Below the pieces are notes generated by a model that searched no databases, was not told the DNA's origin, and worked only from the letters and a program-made list of their open reading frames with translations. A stretch of 18,035 nt of DNA, taken from NCBI GenBank assembly GCA_031289815.1, contig JAITOS010000114.1, forward strand, positions 1 through 18,035, given 5' to 3'. Source of the stretch: Peptococcaceae bacterium (GTDB lineage Bacteria; Bacillota; Desulfitobacteriia; Desulfitobacteriales; Desulfitobacteriaceae). This document shows, piece by piece, positions 1 through 6,344 of this stretch (position 1 is the first letter of the stretch; every line of letters begins with the position of its first letter). The position numbers were made by a program, and so were the translations under genes.

Positions 1-102
1 ATCAAGAAATATCTGCTTGCTGTGCTGTTCAACGCACCAAGTACGATCGACAGCTATTACGCCGCGCTCGTCGCCCATGACATGGCGAGCGGTCAGATTT
101 GA
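1..102 (+). CDS. C-terminal fragment of a RepA_N/DUF6017-like replication initiator
   Basis: The reading frame is open from the first base and stops with TGA at 100-102, so only the last 33 residues are visible. They include KKYLLAVLFNAPSTIDSYY and a terminal VAHDMASGQ segment. From memory, this ending is typical of the C-terminal DUF6017 part of RepA_N-type replication initiator proteins carried by plasmids and integrative conjugative elements of Firmicutes. The protein would bind the element's own origin and start its replication. The identification rests on a short tail, so a related mobile-element protein is possible. The next gene starts 9 bases downstream, suggesting co-transcription. 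Confidence 0.55.
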   Translation: MKKYLLAVLFNAPSTIDSYYAALVAHDMASGQI

Positions 103-111
103 GGCGGCGAT

Positions 112-648
112 ATGAAAAAGAAAATTCAGGCGGATCCAGCCGAGAACCCGCTGTATCACGACACGTGGAAGCTGCTGAAAAAGTACCGCGACGTGGTGTG
201 GAGCCTTGAGCTGTCGGTGCAGCAAGCGCGGCGGCGGTTCCAGATCGAGTACGGCAGCAGCATCGAGGATTTTCTGGATTCGATTTACATCGCCGGCGCG
301 GATTTGTCCGGCAGCGACGTCGAGCAGCACGCCAAGAGTATCGAGCGCAGTCACCGAATGCTGAAGCTCATGGAGTCGGCGGTCGGGCTGCTGCGGGACA
401 AGCACAAGAATGGCGAGCTGTACTATTGGGTTCTGTATTACACATTCCTTGTGCCGCAGCAACTCCGAAATGTGGAGGAAATCATTGAGAAATTGCGTCC
501 GCATACGCAGGACATGTGCCTGAGAACATATTACAACAAGCGGCGGGAGTCCATAGAAGTCCTCAGCGGAATCCTCTGGGGGTATACGGCACAGGATTGC
601 AATGAAATATTAGAGCAATTTTTTTCGGAACGCTCCGATGAAGCATGA
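112..648 (+). CDS. Mobile-element hypothetical protein (178 aa), possibly ArpU/sigma-like
   Basis: No firm family assignment. The protein is helical and charged. The N-terminal two thirds (residues about 15-105) look like a coiled-coil bundle. The C-terminal part (about 125-170) has an RTYYNKRRESIEVLSG segment followed by GYTAQDCNEILEQ, which resembles the helix-turn-helix end of ArpU/RinA or sigma-region-4-like regulators on phages and ICEs; that is inference from pattern only. It begins 9 bases after the replication-initiator stop, behind a GAGG-type ribosome site, so it probably belongs to the same mobile-element operon. A strong hairpin follows its stop codon by 9 bases. It has no signal peptide or membrane segment, consistent with a cytoplasmic regulator or accessory replication protein. 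Confidence 0.6.
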   Translation: MKKKIQADPAENPLYHDTWKLLKKYRDVVWSLELSVQQARRRFQIEYGSSIEDFLDSIYIAGADLSGSDVEQHAKSIERSHRMLKLMESAVGLLRDKHKNGELYYWVLYYTFLVPQQLRNVEEIIEKLRPHTQDMCLRTYYNKRRESIEVLSGILWGYTAQDCNEILEQFFSERSDEA

Positions 649-656
649 ACGCAACC

Positions 657-695
657 GCGCGCCGCCCGAGACTGAAAATCAACCGGGCGGCGCGC
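657..695 (+). terminator. Strong GC hairpin after the mobile-element genes
   Basis: A perfect 12-bp inverted repeat (GCGCGCCGCCCG at 657-668 with its complement at 684-695) surrounds a 15-base loop, starting 9 bases after the preceding stop codon. The placement fits a transcription terminator. The downstream bases (TAACTCTATTCCTC) are only moderately T-rich, so termination efficiency is uncertain. Confidence 0.55.
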
Positions 696-770
696 TAACT
701 CTATTCCTCAAGCAAAAAATCAATGATGTATTCATATACATTGTGCGGCGAAAACCTAAAATAATCAGTA

Positions 771-794
771 GTTTTGCCCGTGAAAAGGCAAAAC
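771..794. repeat. 8-bp stem hairpin in the non-coding gap 696-893
   Basis: GTTTTGCC (771-778) is exactly complementary to GGCAAAAC (787-794) around an 8-base loop. It sits in an AT-rich stretch (696-893) with no convincing gene. The minus strand there carries a short open frame ending ...LAKLIEKYLRFFN (about 811-890) that looks gene-like but is only about 40 codons long. It may be a decayed remnant. The hairpin could be a terminator or recombinase site; neither can be shown. Confidence 0.3.
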
Positions 795-893
795 TATATG
801 TCAATTGAAAAATCTTAAATATTTCTCGATCAGTTTTGCGAGCCCTTTTATTGTTGGATTTGCAGTGTTTTTTAGGTTTGCCCAATAAGCATC

Positions 894-922
894 TTGACAT
901 ACGCACAGATGTTGGGTATAAT
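894..922 (+). promoter_or_regulatory. Perfect consensus sigma-A promoter of the DUF3990 operon
   Basis: TTGACA at 894-899 and TATAAT at 917-922 are separated by exactly 17 bases, matching the vegetative consensus at all 12 positions. Transcription should begin near 929, only about 10 bases before the likely ATG at 939. The first gene would then have an almost leaderless mRNA with no visible Shine-Dalgarno sequence. Confidence 0.85.
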
Positions 923-938
923 AACAACGGTGATTTTA

Positions 939-1247
939 ATGAGTTATATTGCAACCACGATTGAACGCGAAGCGGTGCAAATGTCTGCGCTGCTCGGCTT
1001 ATATGTGGAACAGCTTGCCGTGCTGCCCAAAGGCTCGTTGCGTGTCAAAGAGAGAAACGGCAAGAATTACTTCTATCTCTCATATCGCAAAGAGGGTAAG
1101 GTCGTAACTGATTATGTCGGCAATGATGAAACCGCCCTTAACAGCTTGAAAGAACAGCTTGAGCGACGCCAAAATATTGAGCGCCTGCTTAAAGCCATTA
1201 AGCGAGAGTTACGCCTTATGAATAAGGCGTTGGAGGCAGCGAAATGA
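939..1247 (+). CDS. Small basic protein, first gene of the DUF3990 operon
   Basis: The function is not established. The protein has an N-terminal helix, a central LPKGSLRVKERNGKNYFYL segment and KVVTDYVG that look like a small beta-sheet unit, and a long charged C-terminal helix (about residues 65-100) rich in Lys, Arg, Glu and Leu. This layout is common in small Firmicutes proteins found beside toxin-like genes, and it could bind nucleic acid or a partner protein. The frame is open from a TTG at 894, but that codon lies in the -35 box, so it cannot be the start. I chose ATG 939 because the helix from residue 4 onward appears to belong to the fold; ATG 981 is the alternative. The stop overlaps the next start (ATGA at 1244), indicating translational coupling to the DUF3990 gene. 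Confidence 0.65.
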   Translation: MSYIATTIEREAVQMSALLGLYVEQLAVLPKGSLRVKERNGKNYFYLSYRKEGKVVTDYVGNDETALNSLKEQLERRQNIERLLKAIKRELRLMNKALEAAK

Positions 1248-1735
1248 TAACTTATCACGGCGGCGCCGTTCCTGTCGAACCCCCAAAAATCATGCCCAGC
1301 GAACGCAAACTGGATTTTGGCGAGGGTTTTTATACTACCTATAACCGGGAGCAAGCCATACGCTGGTCTGAACGTGTGGCGGCCAGACGGAAAACCGGCG
1401 TCCGCATTGTTACCGAATACGAATTTGATTTGGAAACCGCTGAAATGGAACTGCAAATCATACGCTTTGACAAGCCTGACGAGGCGTGGCTGGATTTCGT
1501 CAGTGCGAATCGCAATGGCCGCGCCTTGACGGAATCCTATGACATTGTTATTGGACCTGTCGCGGATGACGCGGTGTACATGACCGTCCTCTTGTATGAG
1601 CAGGGCGTCTTGGATAAGGACACGGCTATCAGACAGTTAAAAGTGCAGGAGCTTTTTAGCCAAGTCCTGTTCCATACCGAAAAATCCCTGCGGTTCTGCC
1701 GGTATATCCGGCATGAAACGATTGGAGGAAATTAA
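1244..1735 (+). CDS. DUF3990 protein, ADP-ribosyltransferase-like (candidate toxin)
   Basis: This 163-residue protein opens with ITYHGG (His5), continues with a Pro-rich link and LDFGEGFYTTYNREQAIRW (residues 23-41, Tyr30), and near the end has SQVLFHT (Gln140). These fit the DUF3990 family. The order His, then Tyr in a 'GFY-T' strand followed by a helix, then a late Glu/Gln strand resembles the H-Y-[E/Q] arrangement of ADP-ribosyltransferases (DarT/PARP-like). NAD-dependent modification of a cell target is therefore a reasonable inference, not shown. GGAGG at 1232-1236 precedes the ATG by 7 bases, and the start overlaps the upstream stop. It sits in a four-gene operon with two small DUF3791-like proteins, an arrangement expected for a toxin and its regulator or antitoxin. 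It has no signal peptide, so it should act inside the cell. Confidence 0.75.
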   Translation: MITYHGGAVPVEPPKIMPSERKLDFGEGFYTTYNREQAIRWSERVAARRKTGVRIVTEYEFDLETAEMELQIIRFDKPDEAWLDFVSANRNGRALTESYDIVIGPVADDAVYMTVLLYEQGVLDKDTAIRQLKVQELFSQVLFHTEKSLRFCRYIRHETIGGN

Positions 1736-1737
1736 GC

Positions 1738-1974
1738 GTGGAAAAGAACAAATTCGCGGCAATCCTGCCGATACTCGTTGGCGGCCTAACCAATAAAATC
1801 ATTGCGGAAACAGGCGTCAGCGAAGATGAAGCCTTTGATAAGCTGTATAATTCAGAACTGTACGCTACGCTTGAAAACGAGGAAACGAAAGTTTGGACTT
1901 ACAGCGTCCCCAAACTTTTTGACCTTTATCAAGCCGAGATAACCACGGGGAAATTAGACCTCCCCGAATATTAA
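1738..1974 (+). CDS. Small acidic protein (78 aa), DUF3791-like operon partner
   Basis: The function is unknown. It starts with GTG behind a GGAGG at 1724-1728, two bases after the DUF3990 stop codon. Its N-terminal half (residues 8-40) reads as a helix-turn-helix-like pair, IAETGVSEDEAFDKLYNSEL, followed by a C-terminal YSVPKLFDLYQAEI segment. Proteins of this type resemble DUF3791 partners of DUF3990 genes. It is strongly acidic, as many antitoxins are, in contrast with the basic first protein of the operon. A role as antitoxin or immunity factor is inference from size, charge and tight linkage. Confidence 0.65.
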   Translation: MEKNKFAAILPILVGGLTNKIIAETGVSEDEAFDKLYNSELYATLENEETKVWTYSVPKLFDLYQAEITTGKLDLPEY

Positions 1975-1988
1975 AGGAGGATGACCTT

Positions 1989-2195
1989 ATGCCGGAAGTC
2001 GTTAAATTCAAAGCGTTTTGCCTCGAACGGTACAAACACGAACACAACATGAACGGCAAGGACGCCATTCGTCTGTTTGAGCGTTACGGTGTGATGGACT
2101 ATATCGGTTCATTCTATGACGTGCTTCATACCTTTGGAGATAAATATATCGTCCAAGACATAGACCTTTTCATTGAAGCTCGGCAGTCCGTTTAA
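1989..2195 (+). CDS. DUF3791 protein (68 aa), last gene of the DUF3990 operon
   Basis: This short protein contains FKAFCLERYKHEHNMNGKDA, then FERYGVMDYIGSFYDVLHTF and IVQDIDLFIEARQ. This is the pattern of DUF3791, a family repeatedly seen next to DUF3990. It has an excellent ribosome site (AAAGGAGG about 7 bases before ATG 1989) and follows the previous gene by 14 bases. The strong SD suggests it is made in excess over the DUF3990 protein, as expected for a neutralising partner, though this is inference. Homologs at different loci suggest the unit is mobile. Confidence 0.7.
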   Translation: MPEVVKFKAFCLERYKHEHNMNGKDAIRLFERYGVMDYIGSFYDVLHTFGDKYIVQDIDLFIEARQSV

Positions 2196-2237
2196 CGGAC
2201 GACGGCACTCTGTTCCGTTTCCATATTCACTATATTG

Positions 2238-2260
2238 CGCCTATCTTTTTCAAATAGGCG
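2238..2260 (+). terminator. Weak hairpin downstream of the DUF3990 operon
   Basis: CGCCTAT (2238-2244) pairs with ATAGGCG (2254-2260) around a 9-base loop containing a T-run. It lies 42 bases after the last operon gene. There is no T-tract after the stem, so it is at best a weak terminator. It marks the border to the decayed cell-wall protein fragment. Confidence 0.35.
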
Positions 2261-2511
2261 AAGCCCTGCGGGAAACCCTGAACTCTGGCAATGAAGCCCT
2301 CTACACCGCGGACGGCAATACCCTCGTAGACGCCCTCACCGGCTCCGTCCTCGCCGCCAAAACCCGTAGCGCCATCGTCTTCACTCCCAACAACGACCCC
2401 ACGGGAGCGGACTTTGGCAACATCTTCTCAACAGCCCAGCAAAATAGACCCCCAAACACAGGCATCCAAAACGCCCCCACGCCGCCCCGTCCCCGCCTTC
2501 CCTCGCTCTAA
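2251..2511 (+). pseudogene. Remnant of a cell-wall-binding-repeat-like surface protein
   Basis: From about 2251 the plus-strand frame reads GEALRETLNSGNEALYTADG, then VDALTGSVLAAKTRSAIVF and TPNNDPTGADFG. This resembles the 'fpDALsaspLAaklnaPilLt' signature of cell-wall-binding repeat 2 (CWB2) domains of Firmicutes surface proteins. There is no plausible start: the nearest ATG in frame (2173) lies inside the DUF3791 gene and gives unrelated sequence before the motif. The C-terminal part becomes Pro-rich and ends at 2511. I read it as a truncated fragment left when accessory DNA was inserted or a larger gene was deleted. CWB2 assignment is moderate. Confidence 0.45.
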
Positions 2512-2526
2512 AACCCCCAAAGCCCA

Positions 2527-2631
2527 GCGAAGGGCGGACGGTTCCGCGAAAAGCGAGGCATGGACGCCGAGCGCGTCCCTTTGCGTCAGGAAGACGCAGT
2601 GGGACGAAACGCGGAACCGTCCGCCCTTCGC
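2527..2631. repeat. 105-bp structured element with perfect 22-bp terminal inverted repeat
   Basis: The arms at 2527-2548 and 2610-2631 are perfect reverse complements (22 of 22; it starts GCGAAGGGCGGACGG). The 61-base interior carries two more hairpins: GGACGC/GCGTCC (2562-2567 with 2573-2578) and TGCGTC/GACGCA (2582-2587 with 2593-2598). The whole can fold as a cloverleaf on either strand. It is GC-rich and lies between the surface-protein remnant and the yaaO-like gene. It has no T-tract, so it is more likely a REP/MITE-like extragenic element than a simple terminator. The rest of 2632-2781 holds only the 5' leader of the next gene. Confidence 0.75.
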
Positions 2632-2781
2632 GGCCCTCAGCAAACGAAAGCGCCCCTGCTCGTCCTTGAAAATACGCCTTGAAAATAGCGATATGTCTCG
2701 TTGCTGTTTCTGAGATAGATGAAAATATAAGGAAGATATGCTAAAATGAATAGGAAAGAGAAGCTTGTCAAAGGAGATTGG

Positions 2782-4215
2782 ATGGATGATCTCAACCGTG
2801 GGATCACGGAGTATTTAAAGAAAGATTATATTTCTTTTCACGTTCCGGGACATAAAGGGCGCCGTGATCTATTGGCGAAGATCTCATTTCCGGCGGGAGA
2901 TGTGACGGAATTGCCCGGCTTGGATCAGCTTCAGGCGCCGCAAGGCGTCATCGCGCAAGCACAGCGGCGGGCGGCGGCGATTTTCGGCGCGGACGAGAGT
3001 TTTTTTTTGGTGAATGGCGGCACGGTTGGCAATCAGGCGATGTTGCTGAGTATCGCGGGAGAAAAACCGAAACGGGTTTTGCTGGAGAGACAAGCGCATC
3101 GTTCCGTGAGTTCCGGCTTGATTTTAAGCGGCTTGACCCCGGAATATCTTTGGCCGGTACTGCACCCGGATTTCAATCTCTGTCTGGGACTGGATGTGGA
3201 GCAAAGGCTGCTGACCGGCAAGGATATCCAGGCCTGTCATCTGACGTATCCGAACTATTATGGAGCGGCGATCCACCTGGAGCGGATGATGGCGTGGCGG
3301 GACGCGGAGTGTCCGGCGCTGCCGATGCTGATTGATCAGGCCCACGGCGCGCATTACTTGAATGAATGCTTTCCAACCGGCGCTTTGGCCTTGGGCGCTG
3401 ATCTGGTGACGCAAAGCGCGCACAAGACGCTTGGCGCTTTGACGCAAGCCGCCCTGCTGCACCGGCGAGGCTCCCGCGTCCGGCGATTGGCGCTGAAGCA
3501 AGCCCTGGACGTGTTGCAAACCTCCAGTCCGAGTTATTTATTGATGGCTTCGCTGGAGAGCGCCGTGGAATTGGCCGGCCAAAAGCAATATTGGGAAGGC
3601 TTACGCGAGGAAGTAGAAAAAATCCATGCAAAGGTAGGAGGTTTTCTGCGGCTTTTAGGCCCTGCGGACGAGGGGAAGTATGGGATTTGGCAAGTGGATT
3701 GGTCAAAAATTCTGGTCAATACGCGTCCGTTAGGGGTACCAGCCGCTGTTTGCGTGGACTATTTACGTCGGCGTTTCCGTATCGAGCCGGAGCTCTGGGA
3801 TGAGGAAAATATTCTTTTTGTTTTGGGAATAGGGAATACGCCGAGGGAGGTTGAACTCCTCAGGCGAGGCTTAGAAAGTCTGCTGACGAAGGCGTTTCAA
3901 GACGACCGGCGAGCCGCCGGAGGAAGCGCCAGCCCCTTTGTTTTTGAAGAAGCGCGGTGGCTCCAAAGTCCGCCGTCGGTTCGGATGACGCCGCGCGAGG
4001 CCTTTTTAGCGCCTAAACGTGAAGTGCCTTTGGCAGATTGTCCGGGGCAGATTTGCGGGGAAACCGTGGCGCTTTATCCGCCGGGGATTCCATTGATCAT
4101 GATGGGGGAAGAGATAACGAGGGAGATTGTGGAGATGCTGGTAAACAAGAGGAAGGCTTCCTGGCAGGGATGGTCGGACGCTGAGCGTCAAACGCTGCGG
4201 ATTATCGATGGCTGA
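2782..4215 (+). CDS. Orn/Lys/Arg decarboxylase-family PLP enzyme (YaaO-like)
   Basis: This is a fold-type-I pyridoxal-phosphate enzyme of the Orn/Lys/Arg decarboxylase group, likely making a polyamine or related amine from a basic amino acid; the exact substrate cannot be read from sequence. The N-terminal SFHVPGHKG (about residues 18-26) is diagnostic. NGGTVGNQA contacts the cofactor, DQAHGAHY holds the stacking and phosphate-binding region, and SAHKTLG (Lys215) is the cofactor-binding lysine. The C-terminal domain carries LYPPGIP. At 477 aa it matches the short YaaO/SpeA type. I prefer ATG 2782, with AAAGGAG 5 bases before, over ATG 2746, which has a weaker site and would add 12 non-conserved residues. 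Its end overlaps holB by 8 bases. In B. subtilis the homologous gene heads the same cluster. Confidence 0.88.
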   Translation: MDDLNRGITEYLKKDYISFHVPGHKGRRDLLAKISFPAGDVTELPGLDQLQAPQGVIAQAQRRAAAIFGADESFFLVNGGTVGNQAMLLSIAGEKPKRVLLERQAHRSVSSGLILSGLTPEYLWPVLHPDFNLCLGLDVEQRLLTGKDIQACHLTYPNYYGAAIHLERMMAWRDAECPALPMLIDQAHGAHYLNECFPTGALALGADLVTQSAHKTLGALTQAALLHRRGSRVRRLALKQALDVLQTSSPSYLLMASLESAVELAGQKQYWEGLREEVEKIHAKVGGFLRLLGPADEGKYGIWQVDWSKILVNTRPLGVPAAVCVDYLRRRFRIEPELWDEENILFVLGIGNTPREVELLRRGLESLLTKAFQDDRRAAGGSASPFVFEEARWLQSPPSVRMTPREAFLAPKREVPLADCPGQICGETVALYPPGIPLIMMGEEITREIVEMLVNKRKASWQGWSDAERQTLRIIDG

Positions 4216-5131
4216 AGAAAAGGCGGTCTCCATGAAAGTATCGATGGCGTTGCTGGAAAAAGCGGCCCTAAGGGATCAACTGACGCATTGCCTGCTTTTT
4301 CATAGCGGCAGCCGGCAAGAGCGGGAGGAAATGGGTACGCGTTTGGCGATGATCTTAAATTGTCAAGGGCAGCAAGACAGACCTTGCCGGGAGTGTATAT
4401 CGTGCCGAAAGATTGCTTCGGGAAACCACCCGGATATTTCGGTCATAGAACCGCTTAAAGATACGTTGCGGATGGAACAAGTGCTGGCTTGGCAGGAAAA
4501 GGTGTATCGCAAACACTTAGAGGGCCGGTATAAGGTGTGCAGATTTGAACAGGCGGATAAACTGACGGTTCCGGCTGCCAACGCGCTTCTTAAAGTCCTG
4601 GAAGAGCCGCCGGAGCGGACGGTCATTATCTTGAGCGCGGAGAATGCCGAAGGAGTGCTGCCGACCTTGCGCAGTCGGGCGCAGGCAGTCTATTTTCCGG
4701 ATATTCAGGGAGACGCCTGGTTGGAAAAAAACACAGCCGACTATCCGGCTGAAGCCCCTTTGGCGTGGTGGTTAAGCGGTGAAAATCCGGATGTAGCGGC
4801 CCGGATGCTGGCTTTAGGCGTTCACCAGATTCAGGAATGGCTGCGGCAGTTTTGGCAAGCCGTCGCGGCGAAGGATTTTATGCTCATGTTTCCCTTATTT
4901 GAAAAAGGAAAAGGGATTGAACGCCATCAGATAAGGATCTACCTTCAGGCCATTGGCATGAGGATAAAAACAGAAATCCGTCAGGGGGGAGCGTTGCCGG
5001 CGGCGTTGATCGCTGTGGATGAAGGGTTGGAGGCGTTGCGCCATAACACAAGTCCGCGCTTGGTGATGGAAGTATTGGCTTTAAAGCTCATGGACTTGGA
5101 TGTAAAAAGAATGGAAACAGATCCTCCGTGA
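4208..5131 (+). CDS. holB: DNA polymerase III subunit delta' (HolB)
   Basis: HolB is the structural subunit of the clamp-loader complex that opens the beta sliding clamp onto primed DNA. The 307-aa protein shows the family's zinc cluster, Cys52, Cys60, Cys63 and Cys66 (CxxxxxxxCxxCxxC), then HPDISVIEP, ANALLKVLEEPPERT and TLRSRAQ, which matches the SRC region. The Walker A loop is degenerate (HSGSRQERE), as expected for delta', which does not hydrolyse ATP. It overlaps the upstream PLP-enzyme gene by 8 bases. An alternative start is ATG 4232. In B. subtilis tmk, darA and yaaR sit between these genes; here they are missing. Confidence 0.9.
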   Translation: MAEEKAVSMKVSMALLEKAALRDQLTHCLLFHSGSRQEREEMGTRLAMILNCQGQQDRPCRECISCRKIASGNHPDISVIEPLKDTLRMEQVLAWQEKVYRKHLEGRYKVCRFEQADKLTVPAANALLKVLEEPPERTVIILSAENAEGVLPTLRSRAQAVYFPDIQGDAWLEKNTADYPAEAPLAWWLSGENPDVAARMLALGVHQIQEWLRQFWQAVAAKDFMLMFPLFEKGKGIERHQIRIYLQAIGMRIKTEIRQGGALPAALIAVDEGLEALRHNTSPRLVMEVLALKLMDLDVKRMETDPP

Positions 5132-5171
5132 GCAAGGTTTGTGGAAAGGATCCGTAAAGGAGCGAGAGTGA

Positions 5172-6053
5172 ATGATGATAGAGGTCGTAGGCGTGCGCTT
5201 TAAGCAGGCCGGAAAAGTATACTATTTTGATCCGGGAGACCTGAAACTCGCCGTGAATGACAAGGTTATTGTGGAAACGGCGCGGGGAATTGAGTACGGA
5301 CAGATGGTGGTTCCCTTGCGGGAAGTAGCGAAAGAAAGCGTCGTCTTGCCGCTGAAGCAGGTGATTCGGAAAGCGACGGCCGCGGATGAAAAATTCATGG
5401 CGCAGAATAAGGCCAAAGAAGAGGAAGCCTTTCAAACTTGCTTAAAGAAAATCCAGGAACACCAACTGCCCATGAAGCTGGTCGATGTGGAATATACCTT
5501 TGACAGCAATAAGCTCATTTTTTCTTTTACAGCGGAAGGGCGCGTGGATTTTCGGGAATTAGTCAAGGATCTGGCGGCGATTTTCAGAACCCGGATTGAG
5601 TTAAGGCAGATCGGGGTTCGGGACGAAGCGAAATTGCTGGGGGGGGTCGGCTCTTGCGGGCGGGTTCTCTGCTGTTCCTCTTTCCTGGGCGATTTTGAAC
5701 CGGTTTCGATCCGGATGGCGAAAGACCAAAAGCTCTCGCTGAACCCGACGAAGATCTCCGGGATTTGCGGTCGCCTGATGTGTTGCCTGAAGTATGAGAA
5801 CGGTTGCTATAGCAGCGATAAAAAAGAGGAAAACCTGGGAAAAAAGGCGGCTCCGACTGCCGAAGCCCCGGCAGCTCGGGAAGAACGGCGGGCTTCAGCT
5901 GAAGAGACGGGAGAACCGTTAGCGGCTGCCACGCCGGTAATTAGTCAGGGTCAGAACGGGAAACGAAATAACAACCGGCGGAACCGGACGCCGCGAAATG
6001 GCCAAAAGGGAAAGGAGAAAAAGAATGAGACAACTGATTCAGGCATTCATTGA
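5172..6053 (+). CDS. ricT: PSP1-domain protein RicT (YaaT)
   Basis: RicT (YaaT) is part of the RicA-RicF-RicT complex that in B. subtilis supports RNase Y-dependent mRNA maturation and affects sporulation and competence. The 293-aa protein has the PSP1 fold with the conserved cysteines: GSCGRVLCC (Cys162, Cys167, Cys168) and GICGRLMCC (Cys199, Cys204, Cys205). In B. subtilis the equivalent residues bind an iron-sulfur cluster. Residues about 210-293 form a low-complexity tail ending in a basic Asn/Arg/Lys-rich stretch (NNNRRNRTPRNGQKGKEKK), plausibly an RNA-binding extension. AAAGGAG at 5156-5162 precedes ATG 5172. Its 3' end overlaps yabA by 29 bases. Confidence 0.92.
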   Translation: MMIEVVGVRFKQAGKVYYFDPGDLKLAVNDKVIVETARGIEYGQMVVPLREVAKESVVLPLKQVIRKATAADEKFMAQNKAKEEEAFQTCLKKIQEHQLPMKLVDVEYTFDSNKLIFSFTAEGRVDFRELVKDLAAIFRTRIELRQIGVRDEAKLLGGVGSCGRVLCCSSFLGDFEPVSIRMAKDQKLSLNPTKISGICGRLMCCLKYENGCYSSDKKEENLGKKAAPTAEAPAAREERRASAEETGEPLAAATPVISQGQNGKRNNNRRNRTPRNGQKGKEKKNETTDSGIH

Positions 6054-6333
6054 AGTGGAAGAAAAAATCCATTCCTTGCTTGAAGAAGTTCAAAGCTTGA
6101 AACCGTATGTGGAGGCGTTGGCAGAGGAAAATATCCGCTTGAAGCATGAAGTGTGCTCCTTACCGGAGAATGTGACGGAACAGGTCATTGCGAACGCGCG
6201 GCATCTCCAGGGGATAGCCAATGAAAACCTGGAAAAACTCTATCAGGAGGGGTTTCATGTATGCCATCTGCACTTTGCCCAACCGCTGGATGACGGTGAT
6301 TGCTTGTTTTGCCGGGGATTTTTACACCGCTAG
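6025..6333 (+). CDS. yabA: DNA replication initiation control protein YabA
   Basis: YabA restrains re-initiation of replication by binding DnaA and the DnaN clamp. The 102-aa protein has the expected layout: an N-terminal leucine-rich coiled coil (residues about 1-55; FIEVEEKIHSLLEEVQSL) for tetramerisation and a C-terminal zinc-binding domain, HVCHLHF then DCLFCRGFL. I start at ATG 6025, which has AAAGGAG 7 bases upstream and gives the usual MRQLIQAF-type N-terminus; the longer frame from 5998 adds basic residues that belong to the RicT reading overlap. Coupled to ricT and followed 11 bases later by rsmI. Confidence 0.92.
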   Translation: MRQLIQAFIEVEEKIHSLLEEVQSLKPYVEALAEENIRLKHEVCSLPENVTEQVIANARHLQGIANENLEKLYQEGFHVCHLHFAQPLDDGDCLFCRGFLHR

Positions 6334-6344
6334 GAGGGGACGGC

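Noticed and set aside
679..954. 91-codon minus-strand frame across the non-coding gap
   Set aside because: It overlaps a perfect promoter for the plus-strand operon, has no ribosome site, and its sequence is not gene-like. A different short minus frame (about 811-890) looks better but is too short to call.
3173..3706. Long minus-strand open frames antisense to the yaaO-like gene
   Set aside because: The plus strand has clear PLP-enzyme motifs throughout; the antisense frames have no domain and are Arg/Pro/Ser-rich.
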